A stretch of 11,179 bases of DNA from Anaerolineales bacterium UBA3940 (GTDB taxonomy: Bacteria; Chloroflexota; Anaerolineae; Aggregatilineales; UBA3940), in NCBI GenBank assembly GCA_002385675.1, contig DGDY01000158.1, forward strand, positions 1 to 11,179. Direction: 5' to 3'. Each line of letters opens with the position of its first letter. The first letter of the stretch is position 1. Under the pieces are notes generated by a model. It had not been told where the DNA came from. It did not search any database and saw only the letters and a program-made list of their open reading frames with translations. Positions 1 to 6,139 of the stretch are shown here, piece by piece. The position numbers and the translations under genes are program-made.

Positions 1-111
1 GTCGGGGAAATCGAGGATGTCCTCGTTGGGGAGGCGACGCCGGACTTCGCGGAGGATGGACAGGCGGCCTACCGCGGAGGCAAGCGTGGCGATTGGGCGT
101 GCATCGGCCAC
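1..111 (-). CDS. Glutamate racemase-like protein, N-terminal fragment (runs off left edge)
   Basis: An open frame begins with GTG at 111-109 and continues off the left edge, giving 37 visible residues. A GGGAG Shine-Dalgarno sequence lies 9 nt upstream of the GTG, and no ATG is available in frame. Residues around ILREVRRRLPNEDIL look like the N-terminal region of glutamate racemase (MurI), which makes D-glutamate for peptidoglycan; in that family this stretch follows a FDSGVGG motif and precedes YFxDT. Here the corresponding positions read LASAVGR and DFPD, so the first catalytic Asp and neighbouring glycines seem to be replaced. The gene follows rplS on the same strand but is separated from it by two terminator hairpins, and I found no convincing promoter of its own. 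It could be a diverged paralogue, a decaying copy or a different protein; only the N-terminus is visible, so the assignment is tentative. Confidence 0.5.
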   Translation of the reverse strand, partial: MADARPIATLASAVGRLSILREVRRRLPNEDILDFPD

Positions 112-162
112 AGTAACACTCTCCCTGCTGGCGACGGGGCAGGTCAGCCCTGGCCAGGTAAG

Positions 163-187
163 AAAAACGGGGAGACAGCTCTCCCCG
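163..187 (-). terminator. Intrinsic terminator (second of two after rplS)
   Basis: On the minus strand an 8-bp perfect GC-rich stem (CGGGGAGA at 168-175 paired with TCTCCCCG at 180-187) encloses a 4-nt loop and is followed directly by five T residues (167-163), then CTT. This is the textbook form of a Rho-independent terminator. It sits about 120 nt past the rplS stop codon and about 50 nt before the racemase-like start, so it should insulate the two genes. Confidence 0.8.
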
Positions 188-228
188 ATTCTACAAACAA
201 CACGTCAGGCGCGCGCTCGGGGTAACCC

Positions 229-259
229 AAACTATCCCGCTGAAACCTCAGCGGGATAG
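229..259 (-). terminator. Intrinsic terminator hairpin (first after rplS)
   Basis: A perfect 12-bp inverted repeat (CTATCCCGCTGA at 232-243, TCAGCGGGATAG at 248-259) with a 4-nt loop lies 47 nt past the rplS stop. Read on the minus strand it is followed by TTTGGGTT, a short and interrupted T tract. The stem is very stable but the tract is modest, so it may act as a terminator or as a 3'-end stabilising hairpin backed up by the second terminator. Confidence 0.6.
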
Positions 260-306
260 AGAAACAACATGCCCGATGGCCAGCCCCACACGACCAGGTC
301 AGGCCG

Positions 307-654
307 CTACTGGCGCTTTTCCTTGAGCTGTGCGCGGCGGCCCGTGCGGTTGCGCAGATAGTAGAGCTTGGCCCGGCGGGCGTGCGCCTTGCGCACCACC
401 TCGACGCGCTCAATGCGGGGCGAGCGCAGCAGGAAGGTACGCTCGACGCCGATGCCGTGCGACGCCGTCCGGCGCACGGTGAAGCTGGCGTTGTTGCCGC
501 CGCCGCTCAGCGCAATAACGGTGCCGGGGAAGACCTGAATACGCTCGCGGTCGCCCTCGACGATGCGCAGGTGCACGCGCACGTTATCGCCCGGCTCCAA
601 CTCAGGGATGTTCGGGTTGTCCTGTGCTTCCAGTGATCTGATCAGTTCGTCCAT
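307..654 (-). CDS. rplS: 50S ribosomal protein L19
   Basis: Encodes 115 residues of bL19, a large-subunit ribosomal protein located at the interface with the 30S subunit. The family's conserved blocks are present in order: [14 protein letters not shown] near residues 21-34, [13 protein letters not shown], a glycine-rich turn, [25 protein letters not shown] and the basic tail with [14 protein letters not shown]. The frame remains open upstream to a TTG at 729, but the ATG at 654 gives the usual family length and begins with the typical MDELIRSLE. The 25 extra residues of the longer version do not look like L19, and that TTG has no Shine-Dalgarno site. The gene has its own strong promoter (869-898) and a long structured leader, and it ends in two tandem terminators, so it appears monocistronic. 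The Shine-Dalgarno arrangement is unusual and has its own entry. Confidence 0.97.
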   Translation of the reverse strand: MDELIRSLEAQDNPNIPELEPGDNVRVHLRIVEGDRERIQVFPGTVIALSGGGNNASFTVRRTASHGIGVERTFLLRSPRIERVEVVRKAHARRAKLYYLRNRTGRRAQLKEKRQ

Positions 655-862
655 AGTCCATACCAGCGCAGAGTGCTGCCGAGGCGCCGCTGCGCTTGCC
701 TCCTCTCGCGGATCAATCTCTCTCGCCAAGTGAAGTCATTCAGGTGTCTGCCGGCGCTGTCCGCAGGCCGGCTCGCAGGTGCTGCTGTGCGCTTCCAGTA
801 ACAGACCAGCGCGGTGGCTGGTCAGGTCAGGCAGAGTTTAATGGCGCAAAGCCTTGCAGCAG
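655..862 (-). promoter_or_regulatory. Long structured 5' leader of rplS
   Basis: From the predicted start site near 862 to the ATG at 654 the mRNA has about 200 untranslated nucleotides. It contains at least three strong hairpins. One is a 7-bp stem at 804-810/817-823 (GACCAGC with GCTGGTC, 6-nt loop). The second is a stem at 750-755/767-772 (GCCGGC with itself), extended inward by CTG/CAG past one bulged base to a 4-nt loop. The third is a 7-bp stem at 665-671/690-696 just before the start codon. Leaders of ribosomal protein genes often bind the encoded protein for feedback control, and an L19 leader is known in Firmicutes. I did not recognise that specific fold here, so autoregulation is an inference. 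Confidence 0.5.
665..704 (-). promoter_or_regulatory. Hairpin-bridged Shine-Dalgarno site of rplS
   Basis: The only strong Shine-Dalgarno sequence before the rplS start is AGGAGG at 704-699, which is 44 nt from the ATG and too far for normal use. Between them a perfect 7-bp stem (AGCGCAG at 696-690 with CTGCGCT at 671-665, 18-nt loop) would fold 32 nt away and leave an effective spacing of about 12 nt. This suggests a start site whose efficiency depends on RNA structure. The alternative is weak initiation without a proper Shine-Dalgarno site. Confidence 0.45.
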
Positions 863-868
863 AGGGAG

Positions 869-898
869 ATTATAACGTCTCAGCCGCCGCGCGGTCAA
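869..898 (-). promoter_or_regulatory. Sigma70-type promoter of rplS
   Basis: On the minus strand TTGACC (898-893) and a perfect TATAAT (874-869) are separated by 18 bp. The match to the housekeeping consensus is excellent, as expected for a highly expressed ribosomal protein gene. The -35 box starts two bases past the stop codon of the MFS gene, and transcription should begin near 862. Confidence 0.75.
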
Positions 899-899
899 A

Positions 900-2096
900 T
901 CAAACCCCGGTGTGCTCACCGGGCAGCCAGAAGATCGCCGGGATGGCGAGGAAGGCCGCCAGCGCGCTACCGAAGAAGGCCGCCCGCAGGCCGAACGCAT
1001 CGCCCGCCGCGCCGATGACCAGCGTCGCCAGAAGCTGTACCGCGAACATGATCGTCATGAAAATGCCATTGGCAATGGCGCGGTGCTCCGGCATCTGGTC
1101 CTGCACGGTTGCCATCAGCACGGGTTGTGTGGAGAGCAGTGTCACCCCCATGCCGAGCAACAATGGCACACGGAGCCAGCCCTCCACGTTGAGGAACACC
1201 AGCATCAGCGCGGCTGGGACTGCCATCGTCACGGCGAGGACGGGCTTGCGCCCCACCCGGTCGCTGATCGGGCCGCTGGTCAGCGCACCCGCCACACCTG
1301 CCAGCTCCCACAGCGAGAGCGCCGCACCCGCCGCCCACAGCGCCGCCCCCTCCGCCTCCAGGAAGGTGGGCAGATAGACCGCCAGCGACACCAGCAGGAA
1401 GCCGCGCAAGATCACGACGACAAGCATCGGGCCGAACAGCCGCCGGGCCGAAGGGAACATCGCGCGCAGGTCGGGCGGCGGGCCGGGGCGTGCCGCGACA
1501 TGGCGCAGCCGCAGGTACAGCACCGCCGACGTGCCCCAGCCGATCGCCGCCAGCCGCCAGATACCCTCCAGCCCCCACATCGACACACCCCACACGGCCA
1601 GCAGCGGCCCGACCGTCCGCCCAAGCTCGCCGCCCGCCATGAAAATGCTCATCCCCTTGCCCACCTGCCGCCCGGAGATGCGGGCGACCATTGCCGGGGC
1701 GGGCGCATGGAAGGCGGCAACCGTGACGCCGACGCAAAAGAGCAGCAGCGCCAGCGGCGCATAGCCGGGCATGATCCCGGTGAGCGTCATCAGTGTGGCG
1801 GTAACGCCCGGCGCGAGGATGATGAAGTAGCGCAGGCTGGCCCGTTCCGCGACGTAGCCGATGAACGGGTTGAGCACCGCCGGTGCCTGCATGATGGACG
1901 AGAGCGCACCGCCCATCGTCAGCGTGAGCGAAAGCCGCTCGATGAGCAGGGGCAGCAGCGCGGGCAGAAAGCCGGAGAACACGTCATGCACGAAGTGACC
2001 GAAGCTGATGGTCACCACCTGCCCGGTCTGGAACGCTTCCACTTCTGCCCCCTCAACGGTACGAGGGACGGCGGCCTCTATCGCCTGATCTGCCAT
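900..2096 (-). CDS. MFS transporter, Fsr (fosmidomycin-resistance)-like
   Basis: A 398-residue integral membrane protein of the major facilitator superfamily with about 12 hydrophobic segments. The first helix carries FGHFVHDVFSGFLPALLPLL (residues 32-51), the signature type seen in fosmidomycin-resistance (Fsr) and related efflux pumps. The second half has the MFS loop motif as GPISDRVGRK (Asp at residue 279), and the inter-domain loop holds RPGPPPDLRAMFPSARR. Length is normal for the family. The ATG at 2096 is preceded by GGAG eight nucleotides upstream, which supports this start. Fsr relatives export small, often phosphonate-like or toxic, compounds by proton antiport, but the substrate cannot be read from the sequence. 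The gene is divergent from the PLP enzyme at 2231 and lies directly upstream of rplS; no terminator separates it from rplS, so some readthrough is possible. Confidence 0.85.
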   Translation of the reverse strand: MADQAIEAAVPRTVEGAEVEAFQTGQVVTISFGHFVHDVFSGFLPALLPLLIERLSLTLTMGGALSSIMQAPAVLNPFIGYVAERASLRYFIILAPGVTATLMTLTGIMPGYAPLALLLFCVGVTVAAFHAPAPAMVARISGRQVGKGMSIFMAGGELGRTVGPLLAVWGVSMWGLEGIWRLAAIGWGTSAVLYLRLRHVAARPGPPPDLRAMFPSARRLFGPMLVVVILRGFLLVSLAVYLPTFLEAEGAALWAAGAALSLWELAGVAGALTSGPISDRVGRKPVLAVTMAVPAALMLVFLNVEGWLRVPLLLGMGVTLLSTQPVLMATVQDQMPEHRAIANGIFMTIMFAVQLLATLVIGAAGDAFGLRAAFFGSALAAFLAIPAIFWLPGEHTGV

Positions 2097-2103
2097 CTAT
2101 ATT

Positions 2104-2132
2104 TCTCCAGGAAGCCGCTTGGGCGGTATGAT
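2104..2132 (+). promoter_or_regulatory. Candidate promoter of the PLP enzyme gene
   Basis: Within the 134-nt divergent intergenic region TATGAT (2127-2132, five of six consensus bases) could serve as a -10 box. The matching -35 position, TCTCCA at 2104-2109, is poor. The resulting leader would be about 90 nt. I see no riboswitch-like structure (for example SAM-binding) in this interval. Confidence 0.25.
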
Positions 2133-2144
2133 TGTGTGTCGTAG

Positions 2145-2174
2145 AGTATCGTTGAGATGCACCCGCGCCTGCAA
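2145..2174 (-). promoter_or_regulatory. Candidate promoter of the MFS gene
   Basis: On the minus strand TTGCAG (2174-2169) and GATACT (2150-2145) are 18 bp apart, each matching four of six consensus bases. It is the best sigma70-like pair in the divergent region on this strand, but it is not strong. Confidence 0.3.
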
Positions 2175-2230
2175 CCGTTTCACGCCGGGATGAAGGCTTT
2201 GCCGGGCGCGGCCAGCACAGTGAGGAAGCC

Positions 2231-3463
2231 ATGACAGACAACGCTCACCCCCTCAGCATTGACACGCTGGCTGTCCAGGCTGGCAGCAAAACACCGGCAG
2301 GCAAGGCTATGCCTGCCGTCCCACCGATTATACCCTCGGTCGGGTTCGTTCACCCGGCGCTTGCCGACACCGACGCCGCGCTCGGCTATGAGGGCGGCAC
2401 GCCCTTCGACCCGGACATGTACGTCTACTCGCGCTATGGCGGGCCGACGCAGGCCGCCTTTGAGGAGGCCATCACCGCGCTGGAGGGCGCGGAAGGCGCG
2501 ATGAGCTTCAGCAGCGGCATGGCGGCGCTGCACGCGGCGGTCCTCGCCGTTGTGACGCCGGGCAGCACCATCGTCGCCGCCGAGCAGCTCTACGGCGTGA
2601 CGCGCACCCTGCTCGACTGGATCGACGCCAACATGCAGGTGCGCGTGCGCTACGCAGACTTCCTCGACCTCGACGCGGTGCGGGCGGCGGTCGAGGAGGC
2701 GCGCCCGGCGTGTGTAATCTGCGAGGTGCTCACCAACCCGCTCTCCCGCGTGATCGAGATGGACCGGGTCGCCGAGATCGCGCATGATGCGGGCGCAATG
2801 ATGCTCGTAGACAACACCTTCGCCACGCCCTTCCTGTTGCGCCCGCTTGAGCGCGGCGCGGATGTGGTCATCCACAGCACGACGAAGTTCCTGAACGGCC
2901 ACGGCGACGTGCTCGGCGGGGTGCTGGCGGGGAGGCGGGACGTGGTGCAACAGGCCTACCAGCACCGGCGCGTGCTCGGCGCGATGCCCTCCGCCTTTGA
3001 CGCGTGGCTCTCGCTGCGCGGGCTGCGCACGCTGGCCGTCCGCATGCGGCAGGCATGTACGAGCGCCGCGCAGATCGCCCGCTGGCTCGCCGCGCATCCA
3101 CGTGTCTCGAACGTGTACTACCCCGGCCTGCCCGCCGACGCCGGGCACGAGGCGGCAACGCGGCTCTTCGGCGGGGAGCACTACGGCAGCATGCTGGCCT
3201 TCGAGGTGGCCGGGCTGGATCGCGCCGGGGCCTTCAGGCTGATGGAAAGTCTGCGGCTGATCAAGCCCGTCACCAGCCTGGGGGATGTCTACAGCATCGT
3301 CCTGCACCCGGCGAGCGCGTCGCACCGGGCGCTGACGCCCGAACAGCGCGAGGCGCAGGGCATCACCGAGGGCGTGCTGCGCCTGTCCGTCGGCATTGAA
3401 AGCCCCGACGACCTGATCGCCGACCTTGAGCAGGCGCTCGCGGCGGCTGCGCCTGCCGGTTAA
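2231..3463 (+). CDS. Cys/Met metabolism PLP-dependent enzyme (cystathionine gamma-synthase/lyase family)
   Basis: A 410-residue member of the trans-sulfuration family, fold type I PLP enzymes that make or cleave C-gamma to sulfur bonds in methionine and cysteine metabolism; soluble and usually tetrameric. Visible landmarks: YSRYGGPT (66-73), whose Tyr and Arg reach the cofactor phosphate of a neighbouring subunit; SFSSGMAA (92-99) at the phosphate site; VDNTFATP with Asp194 at the pyridine nitrogen; and HSTTKFLNGHGD with Lys219 as the Schiff-base lysine. The C-terminal segment has SLGDVYSIVLHP and RLSVGIE. The position of the reactive Cys of methionine gamma-lyases (LYGCT) is Val here, and the usual GGVES of gamma-synthases is GDVYS, so reaction type is uncertain. 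GAGG five nucleotides before the ATG supports the start. No other methionine or cysteine genes are adjacent. Confidence 0.9.
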   Translation: MTDNAHPLSIDTLAVQAGSKTPAGKAMPAVPPIIPSVGFVHPALADTDAALGYEGGTPFDPDMYVYSRYGGPTQAAFEEAITALEGAEGAMSFSSGMAALHAAVLAVVTPGSTIVAAEQLYGVTRTLLDWIDANMQVRVRYADFLDLDAVRAAVEEARPACVICEVLTNPLSRVIEMDRVAEIAHDAGAMMLVDNTFATPFLLRPLERGADVVIHSTTKFLNGHGDVLGGVLAGRRDVVQQAYQHRRVLGAMPSAFDAWLSLRGLRTLAVRMRQACTSAAQIARWLAAHPRVSNVYYPGLPADAGHEAATRLFGGEHYGSMLAFEVAGLDRAGAFRLMESLRLIKPVTSLGDVYSIVLHPASASHRALTPEQREAQGITEGVLRLSVGIESPDDLIADLEQALAAAAPAG

Positions 3464-3486
3464 CTGGCCCGCCCCGGCATCTGGTC

Positions 3487-3515
3487 TTTCCAGCGCAACT
3501 CGCATCCTGTATGCT
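3487..3515 (+). promoter_or_regulatory. Candidate promoter of the membrane-anchored orphan gene
   Basis: TTTCCA (3487-3492) and TATGCT (3510-3515) are 17 bp apart, four of six matches each, with TG immediately before the -10 box. The start site would fall near 3522, about 35 nt before the gene. No terminator was found between the PLP gene and this site, so co-transcription is also possible. Confidence 0.4.
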
Positions 3516-3556
3516 CAGGTCATAAGGGTGCAGAGTAGTGATGGGAGAAAACAGAA

Positions 3557-4114
3557 ATGCCGGGAACTTACACGTATACAGCACGCAGCGCGGAAAACCC
3601 CGCGCACACGGCAACCTTCACGCTGCACGAGGGGCGGATGTCGGTTGACATGGGCGCGGGCATGGAAGACCTTGAGCGGATAGCGCACGAGGCACAGGAA
3701 CAGCAGGGCACGCTCCAGAAGGCGAAAGCCGTCATCAGCGAGCTTCCCCGCCTTCAACCTGCGATGGTGCGCATGGCCCAGAGCAGCTACGATGTGCATG
3801 ACGTCTCAGCGAACGCCTCCGGGGATGGGCTATCGGTGACGGCGTGGACCAGCATCGGCGGGCTGAAGGCCGTGCCGATGATGCTCAACTGGAGCCACGT
3901 CGACAACCCCGACGCGGCCAGAGCCTTCGTCGAGGAGCTTGAGCAGTTCAAGCGCGAAACACCCGACAGCGGCCTGCCCGGCCCGCTCGACTACTGGGGC
4001 ACGTGGATCCTGGGCCTGATGTTCGGCGTAGCGCTCGGCTGGTGGCTGCTCAGCCGCCGGGGCGACAGCCAACCGTCGCTCACACACCGGCTGGAGGACT
4101 GGGGCCTGCATTAG
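3557..4114 (+). CDS. Hypothetical protein with C-terminal membrane anchor
   Basis: I do not recognise this 185-residue protein. Residues 1-143 are hydrophilic and look like a soluble domain: a short beta-rich start (YTYTARSAENPAHTATFTL), a helical charged stretch at about 36-62 (EDLERIAHEAQEQQGTLQKAKAV), then more strand-like sequence. Residues about 147-165 (WGTWILGLMFGVALGWWLL) form one hydrophobic segment, followed by SRRGD and a short polar tail. There is no N-terminal signal peptide, so a tail-anchored topology with the domain in the cytoplasm is most likely. The ATG has GGAG nine nucleotides upstream. It stands alone between the PLP enzyme and the permease with its own candidate promoter, so context gives no function. 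Coding quality (third-position GC, sensible composition) supports a real gene. Confidence 0.75.
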   Translation: MPGTYTYTARSAENPAHTATFTLHEGRMSVDMGAGMEDLERIAHEAQEQQGTLQKAKAVISELPRLQPAMVRMAQSSYDVHDVSANASGDGLSVTAWTSIGGLKAVPMMLNWSHVDNPDAARAFVEELEQFKRETPDSGLPGPLDYWGTWILGLMFGVALGWWLLSRRGDSQPSLTHRLEDWGLH

Positions 4115-4174
4115 TACGAATGGGGCTTTTCTCCAGCCGCAAACGGGATAGAATAAGGCAGGGAACCTCCTTTC

Positions 4175-4217
4175 AACCCCGCCCCTGACGCGTCGCAGGC
4201 GCGACGGGGGTGGGGTT
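4175..4217. terminator. Long inverted repeat, possible bidirectional terminator
   Basis: An outer 11-bp stem (AACCCCGCCCC at 4175-4185 with GGGGTGGGGTT at 4207-4217, one G-U pair) encloses an inner 6-bp stem (CGTCGC at 4191-4196, GCGACG at 4201-4206) with a 4-nt loop and a 5-nt bulge on one side. It separates the orphan gene from the permease promoter. There is no proper T tract on either strand, so termination would not be classical; a protein-binding or transcript-stabilising role is also possible. Confidence 0.4.
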
Positions 4218-4240
4218 TGACTGCCCGGCAGCCGCCGCGA

Positions 4241-4270
4241 TTACCAAACCAACTCCGCACTGCCTATACT
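4241..4270 (+). promoter_or_regulatory. Promoter of the lactate permease operon
   Basis: TTACCA (4241-4246) and TATACT (4265-4270) are 18 bp apart, with four and five matches to the sigma70 consensus. Transcription would start near 4277, leaving a leader of about 30 nt that holds the GAGG Shine-Dalgarno site. Confidence 0.5.
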
Positions 4271-4307
4271 GAACGATAGAGACTCCAACCTGAACTGAGG
4301 ACAACCC

Positions 4308-5909
4308 ATGCCGCTAACCTTTATCAACTGGCTGCTTGCTTTCTCCCCCGTGCTGACGGTCCTCATCCTGATGCTGGTGTTCAACTGGGGCGGCAGCAAG
4401 GCGGGCGCCGCCGCCTGGTTCGTCGCGGTGATCGTCGCCGCGCTGCGCTTCGGCGCGGGCCCGGAGTTGATCGCCTACGCCCAGGTCAAGAGCATCCTGC
4501 TCACGCTCGACGTGCTGCTGATCATCTGGTCGGCGCTGCTGCTGTTCCACGTGGCGGACGAGGCGGGCGCGGTGGACGTGATCGGCGAGCGCCTGCCTGC
4601 GCTGACCGCCAACCGCATGATGCAGTCGCTCCTGCTCGGCTGGGTCTTTGTGTCCTTCCTGCAGGGTGTGGGCGGCTTCGGCGTGCCGATTGCGGTCGTC
4701 GCGCCGCTGCTCGTCGGGCTGGGCTTCGGGCCGATGCAGGCCGTGATCATGGCGTCCATCGGGCACGGTTGGGCGGTGCCGTTCGGCTCGCTCGCCACGT
4801 CATACGTCGCGCTGATCGGGACGAGTGGCCTGCCCGGCGAGACGTTCGCGGCGCAGACAGCCCTGCTGCTGTCCGTAACGATATTTTTCAGCGGGGCGAT
4901 TGTCGCCTATGTTGGTGCGGGTTGGCGCGCCATGCTGCACGGCTTGCCCGCCATCGCCATCCTGTCGCTCGTTATGAGCGTGGTGCAGTACTTTCTGGCA
5001 ACGGCAGGGCTGTTCTCGCTCGGCGCAACGGGCGCGTCGCTCGTCGGCATGCTCGCCGGGATCGCGCTGACGCGCATCCCGGTCTACCATAACGCCGACG
5101 CCGACGCTAAGCCTCTGCCGGGGATCAGCCCCCAAGCCAACCCGGCAGCGGACCCGCCCGGCGCGGTCGAGAAGCGGCGCTCGCTCGTGGTGTCGCTCTC
5201 GGCTTACGGTGTACTGATCGTGCTGGCGTTCGGCATCAACCTCATCCCCGCGCTCGACGCCTTCTTCAACCAGGTGAGCCTCACGCTGTCATTCCCGGAG
5301 ATGGTCACCGCCGCCGGCTGGGTGACGCCCGCCGAGCAGGGGCGCAGTCTGAGCCTCTTCGGGCACCCCGGCTCGATCCTGACGTATTCGGCGCTCACCG
5401 CCTTTGTCATTTACACGCGGGCGGGCTACTACAGGCCGGGCGCGGCGCGGCGCATCCTGAACAAGGTGGCACGGGGCGCGGTGTCGTCCAGCCTGGGCAT
5501 CGCGGCGATGGTCGGCATGGCAACCATCATGGGGCATGCGGGGATGGTCAACATGATGGCGCGGGGCATCAGCGAGGGCGTCGGCGATGCGCTCTACCCG
5601 GCGATTGCGCCGGTTATCGGTGCGCTGGGCGCGTTCATGACCGGCAGCGCCACCAACTCGAATGTCGTGTTCGGCGCGCTCCAGCGCCAGACCGCCGACC
5701 TGCTCGGCATCAGCGCCACGCTGATCGTCAGCGCCCAGGCCACCGGCGCGGCGATGGGCAGTGTGCTCGCCCCGGCCAAGCTCATCGTCGGCTGCACCAC
5801 CGTCGGGCTGACGGGTGACGAGGGGATCGTCATCGGGCGCATGCTGGTGCTCGGGCTGATCCTGGTGGCGATTGTGTCGCTGATGGTATGGCTGATAGCG
5901 AGCCTGTGA
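4308..5909 (+). CDS. L-lactate permease family transporter (LctP/LldP-like)
   Basis: A 533-residue polytopic membrane protein of the lactate permease family (TC 2.A.14), proton symporters for lactate and glycolate; the usual length is about 550. The start MPLTFINWLLAFSPVLTVLILML, the highly conserved FLQGVGGFGVPIAVVAPLL (from residue 117) and SIGHGWAVPFGSLATS (from 150) are family hallmarks. The second half has GHAGMVNMMARGIS and TGSATNSNVVFGALQ, the latter being another conserved family block, and then QATGAAMGSVLAPAKLIVG. A proline- and charge-rich loop at about 262-292 separates two hydrophobic halves. The ATG has GAGG seven nucleotides upstream. No lactate dehydrogenase gene lies next to it in the window; it is followed after 25 nt by a small membrane protein. 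Lactate is the most likely substrate, glycolate or other 2-hydroxyacids being possible. Confidence 0.9.
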   Translation: MPLTFINWLLAFSPVLTVLILMLVFNWGGSKAGAAAWFVAVIVAALRFGAGPELIAYAQVKSILLTLDVLLIIWSALLLFHVADEAGAVDVIGERLPALTANRMMQSLLLGWVFVSFLQGVGGFGVPIAVVAPLLVGLGFGPMQAVIMASIGHGWAVPFGSLATSYVALIGTSGLPGETFAAQTALLLSVTIFFSGAIVAYVGAGWRAMLHGLPAIAILSLVMSVVQYFLATAGLFSLGATGASLVGMLAGIALTRIPVYHNADADAKPLPGISPQANPAADPPGAVEKRRSLVVSLSAYGVLIVLAFGINLIPALDAFFNQVSLTLSFPEMVTAAGWVTPAEQGRSLSLFGHPGSILTYSALTAFVIYTRAGYYRPGAARRILNKVARGAVSSSLGIAAMVGMATIMGHAGMVNMMARGISEGVGDALYPAIAPVIGALGAFMTGSATNSNVVFGALQRQTADLLGISATLIVSAQATGAAMGSVLAPAKLIVGCTTVGLTGDEGIVIGRMLVLGLILVAIVSLMVWLIASL

Positions 5910-5934
5910 GCGCCGCCAGAGAGGAGGATCGACC

Positions 5935-6138
5935 GTGAGCTTGAAGAAACTCGAGGGCACCGGCACACCGAAGTGGCGCGCGCGCGTGAAGTTCCCGGTG
6001 CAGGCGGGCGCGCTGATCATCACGGTTGCCGGTTCGTTCATGCTGTACTGGGCGCTTGAAACCGGCCACGATCTGCTGGCGGCGATTGTGTTCGGCACCG
6101 TCGCGCTCAGCTTCGCCCTGACGATCTGGATCTCGTAG
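5935..6138 (+). CDS. Small two-helix membrane protein, possible permease accessory subunit
   Basis: A 67-residue protein starting at GTG, supported by a strong AGGAGG seven nucleotides upstream. The first 22 residues are basic and polar (MSLKKLEGTGTPKWRARVKF), and two hydrophobic segments follow: about 23-42 (VQAGALIITVAGSFMLYWAL) and about 47-66 (LLAAIVFGTVALSFALTIWI), separated by ETGHD. The positive N-terminus predicts both ends in the cytoplasm. The gene lies 25 nt after the lactate permease and before a terminator-like hairpin, so the two are almost surely co-transcribed. I do not recognise a family. By analogy with small two-helix proteins encoded beside some solute:sodium symporters (DUF485 and DUF4212 types) it may be a transport subunit; that is inference. 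Confidence 0.8.
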   Translation: MSLKKLEGTGTPKWRARVKFPVQAGALIITVAGSFMLYWALETGHDLLAAIVFGTVALSFALTIWIS

Positions 6139-6139
6139 G

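Noticed and set aside
17..259. 80-codon plus-strand frame at the left edge
   Set aside because: It runs through both rplS terminator hairpins, has no Shine-Dalgarno site or recognisable domain, and overlaps the racemase-like frame on the other strand.
655..729. N-terminal extension of L19 from a TTG at 729
   Set aside because: The extra 25 residues do not match L19, there is no Shine-Dalgarno site before that TTG, and the ATG at 654 gives the family length. The apparent coding potential is explained by the structured leader.
912..2144. 410-codon plus-strand frame opposite the MFS gene
   Set aside because: The translation is an Arg/Gln/His-rich string without domains, while the minus strand encodes a clear 12-helix transporter with MFS motifs and a Shine-Dalgarno site.
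2180..3505. Very long minus-strand open frame opposite the PLP enzyme
   Set aside because: It is the antisense shadow of a gene with intact PLP motifs; its product is Arg/His/Gly-rich low-complexity sequence with no domain, typical of mirrored GC-rich codons.
4091..4137. CTGGAG/CTCCAG pair spanning the stop codon of the orphan gene as a terminator
   Set aside because: Only six base pairs around a loop of more than 30 nt, with no T tract immediately after the stem.
4217..4270. TTGACT at 4217-4222 as the -35 box of the permease promoter
   Set aside because: It is 42 bp from the TATACT box, far beyond a usable spacing; TTACCA at 4241-4246 fits at 18 bp.
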